Positions 8,306 through 16,863 of a stretch of DNA of 64,000 nt are shown here, piece after piece. Source of the DNA: Variovorax sp. Sphag1AA (GTDB lineage: Bacteria; Pseudomonadota; Gammaproteobacteria; Burkholderiales; Burkholderiaceae_C); assembly GCF_014192575.1 (NCBI RefSeq), contig NZ_JACHYC010000003.1, forward strand, positions 434,001-498,000, given 5' to 3'. The notes beneath the pieces are model-generated. The model searched no databases and had not been told where the DNA came from. It saw only the letters and a list, made by a program, of their open reading frames with translations. The first letter of the stretch is position 1. Every line of letters starts with the position of its first letter. A program made the translations under genes and the position numbers.

Positions 8306-9340
8306 ATGAGCCTCAAGAAGCTGATCGGCTGCGCGATCGCATCCCTCCTCATGATCTCCGGCGGCGCCCGCGCGCAGGGCGCGGCACCCATCGAATTCAA
8401 CTACGGCATTCCGACGGCCGACCATGTCACCGTCTTCGTCGCGCAAGACCTGGGCCTCTTCGAGAAGGTGGGCCTCAAGCCGAAGTTCTTCAACTTCACG
8501 TCCGGCGCGCCGCTGCTCGCGGGCCTCAAGAGCGAGAGTCTCGACGTGGTCACGGCAGGCCTCGCGCTCACTTTCGCGCTGGGGCAGGACATCCCGCTCA
8601 AGTTCATCTTCTGGGAAGCCAACAACTCGGCCGCCGAAGGGCTGGTGGTCGATCCCAAGTCGGGCATCAAGAGCTTTCGCGACATCGGCAAGGCCAAGAA
8701 GGTCGGTGCCGCCGTGGGCACCTGCGCGCAGGTTTCGCTCTACCTGATGGCGCAGAAGGCCGGCATCGAATGGAGCAAGCTCAACGTGGTCAACATCGCG
8801 GCGCCGCTGCTGCGCAACTCCTTCCTGAGCAATTCGATCGATGCGGGTGTGGCGTGGCCGCCTTACTCGCTGCAGCTGCAGTCGGAGGGATTTCCGGTGG
8901 TGAGCTTCGACGAGGACTACACGCCCGAAGGCGGCGTGTGCCCCGGCCTCACCGCCGCGCGGCCGGACTTCCTGAAGAAGCACCCGGAAGTGGGCCTGAA
9001 GCTGGTGCAGGTCGAAGCGATGGCTCGCGAAGCGCTCGCGAAGAACCCGCAACTGGGCGTCGATGCCTTCGTCAAGCGACTCGGCGTCACGCCCGAGGTC
9101 GCCAAGGCCACGCTGGAGCGGGAATGCTGCGGCCGTGTGCCCAGCTTCGCCGACCAGGCGGACCCGAAGTCGCCTTACTCGATGACGTCGAAGGAAGGCG
9201 GCCTTGCCGGCAAGCTCAAGCTCGCCAGCGAAGTGCTGCACGCCACCAAAGCTATCGCCGAACCGGTGCCGCTCGCGAAGATCCAGGACGCGATCGAGCC
9301 GGCGTACATCCTCGCCTTCCTCAAGCAGAACCCGAAATGA
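8306..9340 (+). CDS. ABC transporter substrate-binding protein, SsuA/THI5-like (copy 1)
   Basis: Periplasmic binding protein (344 aa) with a Sec signal peptide (cleavage likely after GGARAQG) and the NMT1/SsuA-type start IEFNYGIPTADHVTVFVAQD. The ATG at 8306 follows GAGGAGG. Its paralogue lies two genes downstream and aligns along the whole length (shared LFEKVGLKPKFF, SLDVVTAGLALTFALGQ, CAQVSLYLMAQK blocks). It has an odd ERECCGR where copy 2 has ERVYMQR. The stop overlaps the permease start (ATGA). Ligand unknown; the fold is used for sulfonates, nitrate, pyrimidine precursors and aromatic acids. Confidence 0.87.
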   Translation: MSLKKLIGCAIASLLMISGGARAQGAAPIEFNYGIPTADHVTVFVAQDLGLFEKVGLKPKFFNFTSGAPLLAGLKSESLDVVTAGLALTFALGQDIPLKFIFWEANNSAAEGLVVDPKSGIKSFRDIGKAKKVGAAVGTCAQVSLYLMAQKAGIEWSKLNVVNIAAPLLRNSFLSNSIDAGVAWPPYSLQLQSEGFPVVSFDEDYTPEGGVCPGLTAARPDFLKKHPEVGLKLVQVEAMAREALAKNPQLGVDAFVKRLGVTPEVAKATLERECCGRVPSFADQADPKSPYSMTSKEGGLAGKLKLASEVLHATKAIAEPVPLAKIQDAIEPAYILAFLKQNPK

Positions 9341-10215
9341 ACACCATGACCGCCCCAACAGACATGGCCGGCATGCGCAGCGTCGAGCCGGCAAGCATCA
9401 GGCCCTCCGCGAGCACATCGACGCCGCCGCAACCGGAGCCGCGCGAGCGCCGGCAGGTGCCGAACGTGGTCTATTCGATCGTCTCGGTCGCGCTGCTGAT
9501 CGTGATCTGGACCGCGCTCTCGCACTCCAGCTTCATCAAGCCCGGCTACCTGCCCACGCCCGAATCGCTGTGGGGCACGCTGATGGAGCTGATCCGGGAC
9601 GGCTACCAGGGCCAGCCGCTGCTGGAGCACATCAAGGTGAGCCTGCTGCGCACGCTGGCCGGCTTCGCCGCCGGTGTGCTGGTGGGTGTGCCACTGGGCC
9701 TCTTCACCGGCTACAACAGCCGCGCGGGCGCGATGATCTCGCCGATCATGGCCTTCATCCGGCCGATCCCGCCGATCGCGTTCATCCCGATGGCGGTGCT
9801 GTATTTCGGTCTTGGCGAGCTGGGCAAGATCGTGCTGATCTTCTTCGTCTCGTTCAACTACGTGCAGGCCAACGCGCATGCGGGCGCCGCCAACTTCCCG
9901 ATCGCCTATCGCCGCGCCTCGGAGTCGCTCGGCCTCACGCGCTGGCAGACGTTTGCGCGCATCGTGCTGCCGGGCGCACTGCCGCAGATCTTCACCGGGC
10001 TCAAGGTCGCGCTCGCGCTGAGCTGGGCGGTGGTGGTGGCCGCCGAACTGGTCGGCGCGCAGAGCGGGCTGGGTTTCATGATTTCGGACGCGGCGCTGCT
10101 CTTCCGCATCCCGGTGGTCTTCATCGGCATCGCGCTCATCGGCGCGATCGGCCTGGCGATGAATCTCGCGCTGAACTGGCTCGAAGCGCGAATCGTGCAC
10201 TGGAAGGGCCGTTGA
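9337..10215 (+). CDS. ABC transporter permease (SsuC/TauC type)
   Basis: Inner-membrane permease (292 aa). After a 40-residue proline- and serine-rich cytoplasmic tail the first membrane helix is NVVYSIVSVALLIVIW, with about five more helices; the EAA-type coupling loop is YRRASESLGLTRWQTFARIV followed by LPGALPQIFTGLK, typical of SsuC/TauC. The start ATG overlaps the stop of binding protein 1 (ATGA). It is flanked on both sides by paralogous binding proteins that could share it. Confidence 0.9.
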   Translation: MNTMTAPTDMAGMRSVEPASIRPSASTSTPPQPEPRERRQVPNVVYSIVSVALLIVIWTALSHSSFIKPGYLPTPESLWGTLMELIRDGYQGQPLLEHIKVSLLRTLAGFAAGVLVGVPLGLFTGYNSRAGAMISPIMAFIRPIPPIAFIPMAVLYFGLGELGKIVLIFFVSFNYVQANAHAGAANFPIAYRRASESLGLTRWQTFARIVLPGALPQIFTGLKVALALSWAVVVAAELVGAQSGLGFMISDAALLFRIPVVFIGIALIGAIGLAMNLALNWLEARIVHWKGR

Positions 10216-10228
10216 ATAGGAGATCGCC

Positions 10229-11263
10229 ATGAAGGCATGGAAACACCTGCTCGCCGGCGTCGTTGCGGCCGCGAGCTTCATTGCCGGTGGAGCCCACGCA
10301 CAAGGGGCACCGGTCGAGGTCAACTACGGCTACACCACCGCCGACCACGTGACGCTGTATGTCGCGCAGGATCTCGGTCTCTTCGAGAAGGCGGGCATCA
10401 AGCCGAAGTTCTTCACCTTCCCGTCGGGCGCGCCGTTGATCGCCGGCCTCAAGAGCGAGAGCCTTGACGTGGTGACGGCGGGTCTCGGGTTGGCCTTTGC
10501 GCTGGGGCAGAAGATCCCGCTGAGCATCCTCTACATCAACTCGAACGACGCCACCGGCGAAGGGCTCGTGGTCAACAAGGACAGCCCGATCAAGTCCTTC
10601 CGCGACATCGGCAAGGCGCAGAAGATCGCCGTCGCATCGGGCACCTGCGCGCAGGTCGCGCTCTATCTCATGGCGCAGAAGGTCGGCATGGACTACGCCA
10701 AGATGGACGTGGTCAACCTTGCGGCGCCGCTGCTGCGCAACTCGTTCCTCAGCAAGTCGATCGACGCGGGCATTGCGTGGTCGCCGTACTCGGCATCGCT
10801 CGATGCCGAAGGCTTCCGCGTCGTGAGCTGGGATCCCGAATACACGCCCGATGGTGGCGTCTGCCCACGCATGACTGCGGCGCGGCCCGAGTTTCTGAAG
10901 GCGCACCCCGAGGTCGGCGTGAAGCTGCTGCAGATCGAAGCCGCAGCAGCCGATGCGGTGGCGAAGAACCCGCAGCTGGCGGTCGATGCGCTGGTCAAGC
11001 GGCTGTCGCTTACGCCCGAGGTCGCCAAGGCCGCGGTCGAGCGCGTCTACATGCAGCGGCCGACGCTGGCCGAGCAGCTCGACCCGAAGTCGCCCCATTC
11101 GATGGTCGCGACCGAAACCGGGCTGGTCGGCAAGCTGGCGCTAGCCATGAAAGTGCTCAACACCACCAAGACCATCCCGGAGCCGATTCCGCTCAATGTG
11201 ATCCAGCAGTCAGTCGATCCACAATACCTGAAGCGCTTCGCGGCCGAACGTCGTTCGAACTGA
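10229..11263 (+). CDS. ABC transporter substrate-binding protein, SsuA/THI5-like (copy 2)
   Basis: Second periplasmic binding protein (344 aa) of the operon, with a Sec signal peptide ending near AHAQG and mature start VEVNYGYTTADHVTLYVAQD. It is closely similar to the product of 8306-9340 from end to end and of the same length, so it looks like a tandem duplication that was split by the permease gene or moved around it. AGGAG precedes the ATG. Differences cluster in the ligand-facing segments (for example INSNDATGEG against WEANNSAAEG), which suggests related but different ligands. Confidence 0.87.
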   Translation: MKAWKHLLAGVVAAASFIAGGAHAQGAPVEVNYGYTTADHVTLYVAQDLGLFEKAGIKPKFFTFPSGAPLIAGLKSESLDVVTAGLGLAFALGQKIPLSILYINSNDATGEGLVVNKDSPIKSFRDIGKAQKIAVASGTCAQVALYLMAQKVGMDYAKMDVVNLAAPLLRNSFLSKSIDAGIAWSPYSASLDAEGFRVVSWDPEYTPDGGVCPRMTAARPEFLKAHPEVGVKLLQIEAAAADAVAKNPQLAVDALVKRLSLTPEVAKAAVERVYMQRPTLAEQLDPKSPHSMVATETGLVGKLALAMKVLNTTKTIPEPIPLNVIQQSVDPQYLKRFAAERRSN

Positions 11264-11313
11264 GTCGCTGCGCATGGTTGAAATCGACGACAACGATCCT
11301 GAAAGGTGAATCA

Positions 11314-12198
11314 ATGAAGAGCATCGGCATGGTGGGCATCGGCATGGTGGGCATCGGCATGATGGGCCACGGCATCGCGAGCAACATCGTCAAGCGGGAC
11401 TACGCGCTCGGCCTGTTCGAGCACCCGGGCAACCAGCCGCTGGACAGCCTCAAGGCCGCGGGCGCCACCACCTACACGAGCCTGAAGGAGCTGGCCGCCC
11501 AGTCCGACGCGATCATCCTCGTGCTCACCGGCTCGCCGCAGGTCGAAGCGGTGCTGCAGGGCGCGGGCGGCATCCTCGAGGGCCTCAAGCCGGGCGCAGT
11601 GGTGATCGACTGCTCGACCGCGATCCCCTCGTCGAGCACGCGCATGGCGAAGGCGGTCGAGGCCGCCGGCGGTCGCTTTCTCGACAGCCCCATGACGCGC
11701 ACGCCCAAGGAAGCCGCCGAGGGCCGCCTGAACCTGCTGGTCGGCGGCGATGCCGGGCTGCTCGAGGAGTGCCGGCCACTGTTGAAGTGCTTTGCCGAGA
11801 ACATCACGCATGTGGGTCCGGTCGGCGCGGGCCACAGCATGAAGCTGCTGCACAACTACGTGTCGCTCGGCATGGTCACGCTGCTGTCGGAGGCCGCTGC
11901 GTGCGCGCAGCGCAACGGCGTTGCTCCTGACGCGTTCGTCGACGTGCTTGCAAAGGGCGGCGGCGGCGGCATCGCGCTGGAGCGGCTCAAGCCCTTCCTG
12001 CTGAGCGGCGATGTGTCCGGGCTGCGCTTCTCCGTCGCCAACGCGCGCAAGGACCTGGACTACTACAACACCATGGCCGCGGATGCCGGCACGCACAGAG
12101 CGATCGCCGAGGCGGTGCTGTCGACGCTGGAGCTGGCACTGGAGCGGGCGCCCGAGGCGCTAGTGCCGGAGTTGCCGGCGATTCTTGGCCAAGCCTGA
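11314..12198 (+). CDS. NAD(P)-dependent 3-hydroxyisobutyrate dehydrogenase-family oxidoreductase
   Basis: Cytoplasmic beta-hydroxyacid dehydrogenase (294 aa). The family elements are the N-terminal Rossmann glycine loop, the substrate loop FLDSPMTRTPKEAAEGRLNL and the catalytic lysine in GHSMKLLHNYVSLG. The start is ATG 11314 with a weak AAAGGTG. The N-terminus carries an extra copy of a five-residue unit, reading IGMVGIGMVGIGMMGHG where family members have one IGxIGLGxMG. It follows the second binding protein by about 50 bases and may act on the transported compound. Enzymatic substrate unknown. Confidence 0.87.
   Translation: MKSIGMVGIGMVGIGMMGHGIASNIVKRDYALGLFEHPGNQPLDSLKAAGATTYTSLKELAAQSDAIILVLTGSPQVEAVLQGAGGILEGLKPGAVVIDCSTAIPSSSTRMAKAVEAAGGRFLDSPMTRTPKEAAEGRLNLLVGGDAGLLEECRPLLKCFAENITHVGPVGAGHSMKLLHNYVSLGMVTLLSEAAACAQRNGVAPDAFVDVLAKGGGGGIALERLKPFLLSGDVSGLRFSVANARKDLDYYNTMAADAGTHRAIAEAVLSTLELALERAPEALVPELPAILGQA
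11323..11367 (+). repeat. Three 15-bp tandem units in the Rossmann loop codons
   Basis: Units at 11323-11337 and 11338-11352 are identical (ATCGGCATGGTGGGC); the third, 11353-11367, differs in one base (ATCGGCATGATGGGC). Each encodes IGM(V/M)G, so copy-number change keeps the frame. The repeat lies within the start of the dehydrogenase gene. Confidence 0.95.
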
Positions 12199-12270
12199 GG
12201 GCGACTAGCGGGATGTTCTCAGCGGCGCGTCGGCGTGCGGATCACTTTTTCACTGCAAATCGCCGAAATC

Positions 12271-12300
12271 TGATTTCTTGGTGAAAACCTTTAGAAATCA
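12271..12300. terminator. Hairpin between convergent genes (weak terminator candidate)
   Basis: An inverted repeat TGATTTCT ... AGAAATCA (8-bp perfect arms) encloses a second stem GGT-GAAA-ACC with a GNRA-type tetraloop. It lies between the convergent ends of the dehydrogenase and the ATP-grasp gene. It is AT-rich and lacks a strong T run, so termination from either side is uncertain. Confidence 0.4.
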
Positions 12301-12305
12301 AATAG

Positions 12306-13211
12306 TTACGCACCGCTGTCCGTCTCCACACAACCCTCGCTGAGCAAACGCGCCGTGGCGCGCGCGAGCGGCGCTTCATCCTCGTCGTCGTAGAAGGTGA
12401 ACCCCGGCGAGGGATTGACTTCGAAGCAGACCCACTCGCCCTGCGGCTTGCGGCGCAGGTCGATCCCGGCCATCACGAGCCCCAGGGATGCAGCCAAGGC
12501 GCGCAGGCGGGGCACGAGATCGTCGGGCACTTGCCACCGCCGCAACCGGACGCCGGCCGCGCCGGCATAGCGATAGTCGTCGGCATCCGAATCGATCGCA
12601 TGGCCGTGGATCTCGTTGCCGATCACGTGTACGCGGTAGTCGGTCCCGGGCACGTATTCCTGGAACTGGGTCGGGCAGGTGGGCAGATGCGCAAGCCGGT
12701 CCGCCTCGTCCGCCGAGAGGCGCGAAACGATGCTGCGCACGCCGCTGCAGGATTTGTAGATGACGTTGCCATGGCGCTTCCAGAACCGGTGAAGCGCATC
12801 GGCATCGTTCGTCACGAGTGTGTCGGGCACCGCGAAGCCGGCTTGCGCGATCAGTGCCGCCTGGTAGGGCTTCGAACTGTTCGACCCCATCGTGGAGAGC
12901 CGGTTGACGACGAGTGCCGGTGTCATTTCGAGCCAGCAGCCGAGCGCCTCGTCGATCGCGGCCGCGTGCTCGTTGCGCGCCGAGTCCTGCGGCCTCGCGT
13001 AGGCCGATCGGATGCGGTCCAGTTCGCAGCGCTGATCGCCGACCTGGACCCAGCCGGTGGGAGCACCGTCGAGCTCGATGCCGATCGACGTCTCTTCGGC
13101 ACGCGTCTGGTCGACGAGGAACATCGGCGTCCCGAGCCGGCTCAGCGCGGTGCAGACAGAGGCGATGGGCAGATCGAGTGGAGATCCCCACAGGAGGACC
13201 GGGCCGCTCAT
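12306..13211 (-). CDS. RimK-type ATP-grasp ligase in the eCIS operon
   Basis: Predicted ATP-dependent carboxylate-amine ligase (301 aa). The central and C-terminal parts match ATP-grasp proteins: YKSCSGVRSIVSR as the ATP-binding strand/loop, FQEYVPGTDYRVHVIGNEIHG as the ATP-contacting hinge, and MAGIDLRRKPQGEWVCFEVN with the metal-binding E and N of the family (FEVNPSPGF). The start ATG 13211 overlaps the stop of the partner gene (ATGA). It is the last gene of the unbroken injection-system gene row, with no promoter-sized gap before it. Substrate unknown; peptide or protein modification is an inference from RimK/MvdD-type relatives. Confidence 0.75.
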   Translation of the reverse strand: MSGPVLLWGSPLDLPIASVCTALSRLGTPMFLVDQTRAEETSIGIELDGAPTGWVQVGDQRCELDRIRSAYARPQDSARNEHAAAIDEALGCWLEMTPALVVNRLSTMGSNSSKPYQAALIAQAGFAVPDTLVTNDADALHRFWKRHGNVIYKSCSGVRSIVSRLSADEADRLAHLPTCPTQFQEYVPGTDYRVHVIGNEIHGHAIDSDADDYRYAGAAGVRLRRWQVPDDLVPRLRALAASLGLVMAGIDLRRKPQGEWVCFEVNPSPGFTFYDDEDEAPLARATARLLSEGCVETDSGA

Positions 13212-13912
13212 GGCATGCATTCCATCAAGGCCTCGCCGATGGCCTCATCGGAGAGATCGGGCCAGCGGTCGGCGGCGACGAAGCGTGCGTCGCCGTCCTC
13301 CGCATCGAAGAGCACGCCTAGCATCGCCATGCCGGCACCGTCGGCCAGCCGCCGCGCATGGGCTCGCAGTCGCAGATGACCTTGGCCGAGGATCGTCGGG
13401 CCGATGACGTCGAAGCGGACGCAGCCTTCCGGCACGGGTTGCAGGGTCGGCAAGGGTGAACCGGGTCGCACCTCGCGCCGGACCGGGATGGCAGGAATGT
13501 CCAGGTCGAGCGCCAGCTTCGCCCACTGTTCACGGGTCCACGCCGGGCCCGAAAGCGACGGAACGAAGGGGCGGTTCATCACCGGGCACGACAGCGCCGA
13601 GAGCCACGCACCGAGGAAAGCGCTCATCTCGCTCGCCACGTAGTTCCGATCGGCCTCAGCCACGTGAGGAAGCTGCGTCGGCAAGATAGCCGCGAGCCGG
13701 GTGACCACGCCACGAAGCATCGACGCGGGAACCGCGCGACCCTCCACCATGGCGACGGAAGCGGCCGGATCTCCCACGCGATGGCACCAGCCCGCACGCG
13801 ACAGATCCGAGGGCTTCAGCAGGCGCGCGCCGTCCTTGCGGTGGCGTGCGACGAAGGCCTGCGCCGCAACATCCTGCTCGTCGGCGAGCACGAGCAGCGG
13901 CCGCTCAGCCAC
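13208..13912 (-). CDS. Hypothetical protein paired with the ATP-grasp ligase
   Basis: A 234-aa protein that I do not recognise; no signal peptide or membrane helix. It contains short arginine/tryptophan-rich segments (WTREQWAKLALDLDIP, GQGHLRLRAHARRLADGAG) and ends close to the ATP-grasp start. The GTG start overlaps the last eight bases of the DUF6519 gene and the stop overlaps the ATP-grasp start (ATGA), so it is co-translated with both. It could be the substrate-recognition or partner subunit of the ligase. Confidence 0.7.
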   Translation of the reverse strand: MAERPLLVLADEQDVAAQAFVARHRKDGARLLKPSDLSRAGWCHRVGDPAASVAMVEGRAVPASMLRGVVTRLAAILPTQLPHVAEADRNYVASEMSAFLGAWLSALSCPVMNRPFVPSLSGPAWTREQWAKLALDLDIPAIPVRREVRPGSPLPTLQPVPEGCVRFDVIGPTILGQGHLRLRAHARRLADGAGMAMLGVLFDAEDGDARFVAADRWPDLSDEAIGEALMECMP

Positions 13913-16844
13913 CGTCGCTCTTGTTCGGGTCGGTGGGCGCGGGCGGTGCGGCCGGCGTACCGACGTCCGGCCGCTGCGCGGGTGCGATGAAGGAGCGTTG
14001 CAGGATCACCGGCGACGAAATCACAGGGCCCGCCACCACTGGGCCGGCGGCCACCGCCGGGCTCAGCACCACGTCGCGGACCTTCTCGGCGAGCGCCACC
14101 TTGTCGATGCGCACGGCCTTGTCGGCAGACGCCTCCTTGTCCTTGTCCTTGTCTTTGCCCTTGACGCGCACCGTCACCGCAGCCTGGGCTTTGCGCCGCG
14201 GATCGGCAATGCTCGTCGCTACCACGTTGAACACGCCTTCGCCGCCCGGTGCCACGTAGTTGCCCGAGGCGCTGATGGAGCCGCCACTGCAGCTCCAGGT
14301 CACGCCGGTGTCGACACCGCCCGGAATGGCGACCCCGCTGCTGCTGACGCTGGCCGTGAACTGCTGCGAGGTGCCGGTGAGCAGCAGTGCAGTCGGTGGG
14401 GAGACGGCCACAGCGAGGACCACGACGGTGAAGTTCGTCGTGAGCGAAGTCGTCAACTGCGAGTTCGGGATGGCCGGCACGCTGGCGGTCACGTTGACCA
14501 CGCTGCTCGACGTCGGTGCCGACACCGTGATCGGGAAGGTCCCGGTGGTCTGGCCGGCCGGAATCGTGAGCGGGTTGCCGCCGTTCAGCACCACCGGAAT
14601 GTTCGGCGCGCTCGTGGCCGCGAGCGTCACGGTCACCGGCGACTGCGCGACGCTGGCGAGGACGACCTGCCCGGTCATCGTGCCGTCGCCGAGCAGCACC
14701 GTGGCGTTGAGGCCGAAGCTGCGCAGCGAGACCGGCGTCGCAGCAAGCTGGAGCGTGAACCAGCTCTCGAAGTCGCTGTGGCGGCGGCCGCAGCCCGAAG
14801 GAAAGCTCAGGTCCGTGCGCAGGCTGTTGGTGCGCGATGCGCTCAGACCGGGCTGGCCGCGCACTTCACCGTCCAGATAGAGCCGCCCTTGGCCGAGATC
14901 GCCCCAGATGAAATTGCCCTTCATGCGCACGCGGACGCGCGCCTGCCCGCCGCTCAATGCGTTGACCACGCTCTGGGCCGCAGGGCTCGGAACCCACAGC
15001 AGGGTATTGGTCTTCGCCTGCCAGGTGATCGGATTTCCGGGCAGCACCACTGGCACAGGCATCGTCAGTGGTGGCTGGGCATTGGCGGGCTGGTTCGGCA
15101 CAGGTGTCGGAATTTCGACGGTGACGATCATCGAGTTGTCCGAAGCAGTCATCAGCGCCACATTGGTCGGCGTCGGCGTGCCGGTTCCCGGGTCGATGTT
15201 GATGCTGTATTGCCCGATCGGCGCCCCATCCATCGAGATCGACAGACCGGCCACGAACTGCGACAGCGACAGCACATCGTCGTTCTGCCAGCTGATCCCG
15301 GTGATATGCAGCGCCGGCGGCACGTGCGTCAATGGCGCGAAGTTGCGGCGGCAATCCGTGATCAGGCTGCCGGCGACGGCGCCGGCCCAGCGCACCAGCC
15401 CGATGCGGGCGAAGTGATGCACGACGCCGCCCGGCGGTTGCGGGACGGCATGGTTCCACTCGACGCTGGCCGTGGCGCCCGAGCGTGCGGGGATCAGCCA
15501 GTAGTCGCCCGTGGCGTACTGGCCCGCGGTGAACTGCACCTGCACGCCGAGTTCGAGCTCCAGCCAGCCGCCGCCACCGGCAGGCACCACGGTCGCGCCG
15601 CCATCCCAGCGCCGCATCTTCGGGTTCAGCGCGGGATCGATCGGCGTGGGCGACGCGGCAAACGTCACCGTCGAAGTGGCGGGTTGCACGGTGGCGATCT
15701 GGATCAGTTGCCCGGGCCTGCCGTGCAGCTCGTCGGCGTCGCCGAAGATCTCGACCCACTGGCCGTTCGCCAGCCCCAGTGCATCGTCGGGGCCGGTGCT
15801 GTCGACGGTCAGCGTGCTGCCGTTGAACGACCGGATGTGCGTGACCACGCTGCCGTTGTCGCGCGACCATTTGAAGGTCGCGCTGCCGTCGGCGCCGGCG
15901 GCATGGATCTCGACCCGATAGAGCTGGTTGTCGAGACCGCGGTAGCCTCCGCCGGGCGGAATCAGGCACGGGCCCGTTTGCCCCTGCGAAGGTGCCGAGC
16001 GGGCGGAAAGCGCGCCGCTGCCAAGGCCGATCAGCGCGTCCCATTCGGGGAAGGTCGTTCCGCAGGCCGGCGCATCAGTCGCGGGCGGTGTAACTGCGAG
16101 CAGCTTGAGCTGGCAGATGGTTTTGGTGCGCACGGCCGTGTCCGGACCGCCGAGCGCGCTCTCGCGGATGGCCGGGTCATCGACCGCGCTGACGAGCCGA
16201 TGCCAGACATCGAGGTAGGCAACGTAGAGCCCCTTGGGCAGCGAGAGCGTGGCCGGGTTGGCACCAGCCGCGGCCGTCGCGAAATCGGGCCCCGGAAAGT
16301 CGCTTTGCGTCAGGTAGGTCGTGATGCGCCGGAGCACGCCGTTGAAGGCACCCGTAGCCGGCGTCGGCGGGCGCGTGATCGCAGCGCCCAAGGTCAGCGT
16401 GAGCGAACCGTCGGAGACCGCCACGGCGGTGACGCGCAGCATCTGCGACGTGTCCGCCGTGACGTTCACCACCACCCACTGGCCCACGCGGAAGTCGGCA
16501 AGGTCCGCGCGCGCGAGGGCCACCTGGGCCTTGTTGTCACCGGTGCTGGTGAAGACGAGGCTCTCGCCCGGCTCGATGTCGCACGCGATGCCGTCCACGT
16601 AGTAGCGGCCCGACGTGATCGTCAGGTCGCTGCCGTCGGCGGTAAAGCCCAGGCCGAAGCCCGGATTGGACTGCGGTGCACCGCTCGGGCCGATCACGTC
16701 GATCCCGACGCGCTCGCGCTGGTGGGCATGGATGAGCTGCTGCTCGTTCCAGTCGGCGTCGACCTGCACCCGGCCCTGCTGCTGCAGCACGAGGCTGTAG
16801 TGCTTGCGCGGATCGAAGGTATTGCGGCTGAAGTCGGCTTTCAT
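13905..16844 (-). CDS. DUF6519-type injection-system protein with Ig-like C-terminus
   Basis: A 979-aa protein. The N-terminal about 500 residues, starting KADFSRNTFDPRKHYSLVLQ and including QGRVQVDADWNEQQLIHAHQ, are the DUF6519 type found in contractile injection and tail-like clusters. The C-terminal part is beta-rich: a Calx/Ig-like segment (about 720-810), a bacterial Ig-like domain (about 810-900, with VTWSCSGGSISASGNYVAPG), then a charged KGKDKDKDKE linker and a proline-rich tail. AGGAGGAGG precedes the ATG at 16844. Probable exposed fibre or baseplate appendage; a receptor-binding role is inference. Confidence 0.75.
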   Translation of the reverse strand: MKADFSRNTFDPRKHYSLVLQQQGRVQVDADWNEQQLIHAHQRERVGIDVIGPSGAPQSNPGFGLGFTADGSDLTITSGRYYVDGIACDIEPGESLVFTSTGDNKAQVALARADLADFRVGQWVVVNVTADTSQMLRVTAVAVSDGSLTLTLGAAITRPPTPATGAFNGVLRRITTYLTQSDFPGPDFATAAAGANPATLSLPKGLYVAYLDVWHRLVSAVDDPAIRESALGGPDTAVRTKTICQLKLLAVTPPATDAPACGTTFPEWDALIGLGSGALSARSAPSQGQTGPCLIPPGGGYRGLDNQLYRVEIHAAGADGSATFKWSRDNGSVVTHIRSFNGSTLTVDSTGPDDALGLANGQWVEIFGDADELHGRPGQLIQIATVQPATSTVTFAASPTPIDPALNPKMRRWDGGATVVPAGGGGWLELELGVQVQFTAGQYATGDYWLIPARSGATASVEWNHAVPQPPGGVVHHFARIGLVRWAGAVAGSLITDCRRNFAPLTHVPPALHITGISWQNDDVLSLSQFVAGLSISMDGAPIGQYSINIDPGTGTPTPTNVALMTASDNSMIVTVEIPTPVPNQPANAQPPLTMPVPVVLPGNPITWQAKTNTLLWVPSPAAQSVVNALSGGQARVRVRMKGNFIWGDLGQGRLYLDGEVRGQPGLSASRTNSLRTDLSFPSGCGRRHSDFESWFTLQLAATPVSLRSFGLNATVLLGDGTMTGQVVLASVAQSPVTVTLAATSAPNIPVVLNGGNPLTIPAGQTTGTFPITVSAPTSSSVVNVTASVPAIPNSQLTTSLTTNFTVVVLAVAVSPPTALLLTGTSQQFTASVSSSGVAIPGGVDTGVTWSCSGGSISASGNYVAPGGEGVFNVVATSIADPRRKAQAAVTVRVKGKDKDKDKEASADKAVRIDKVALAEKVRDVVLSPAVAAGPVVAGPVISSPVILQRSFIAPAQRPDVGTPAAPPAPTDPNKSDGG

Positions 16845-16863
16845 GTGATTCCTCCTCCTGGGC

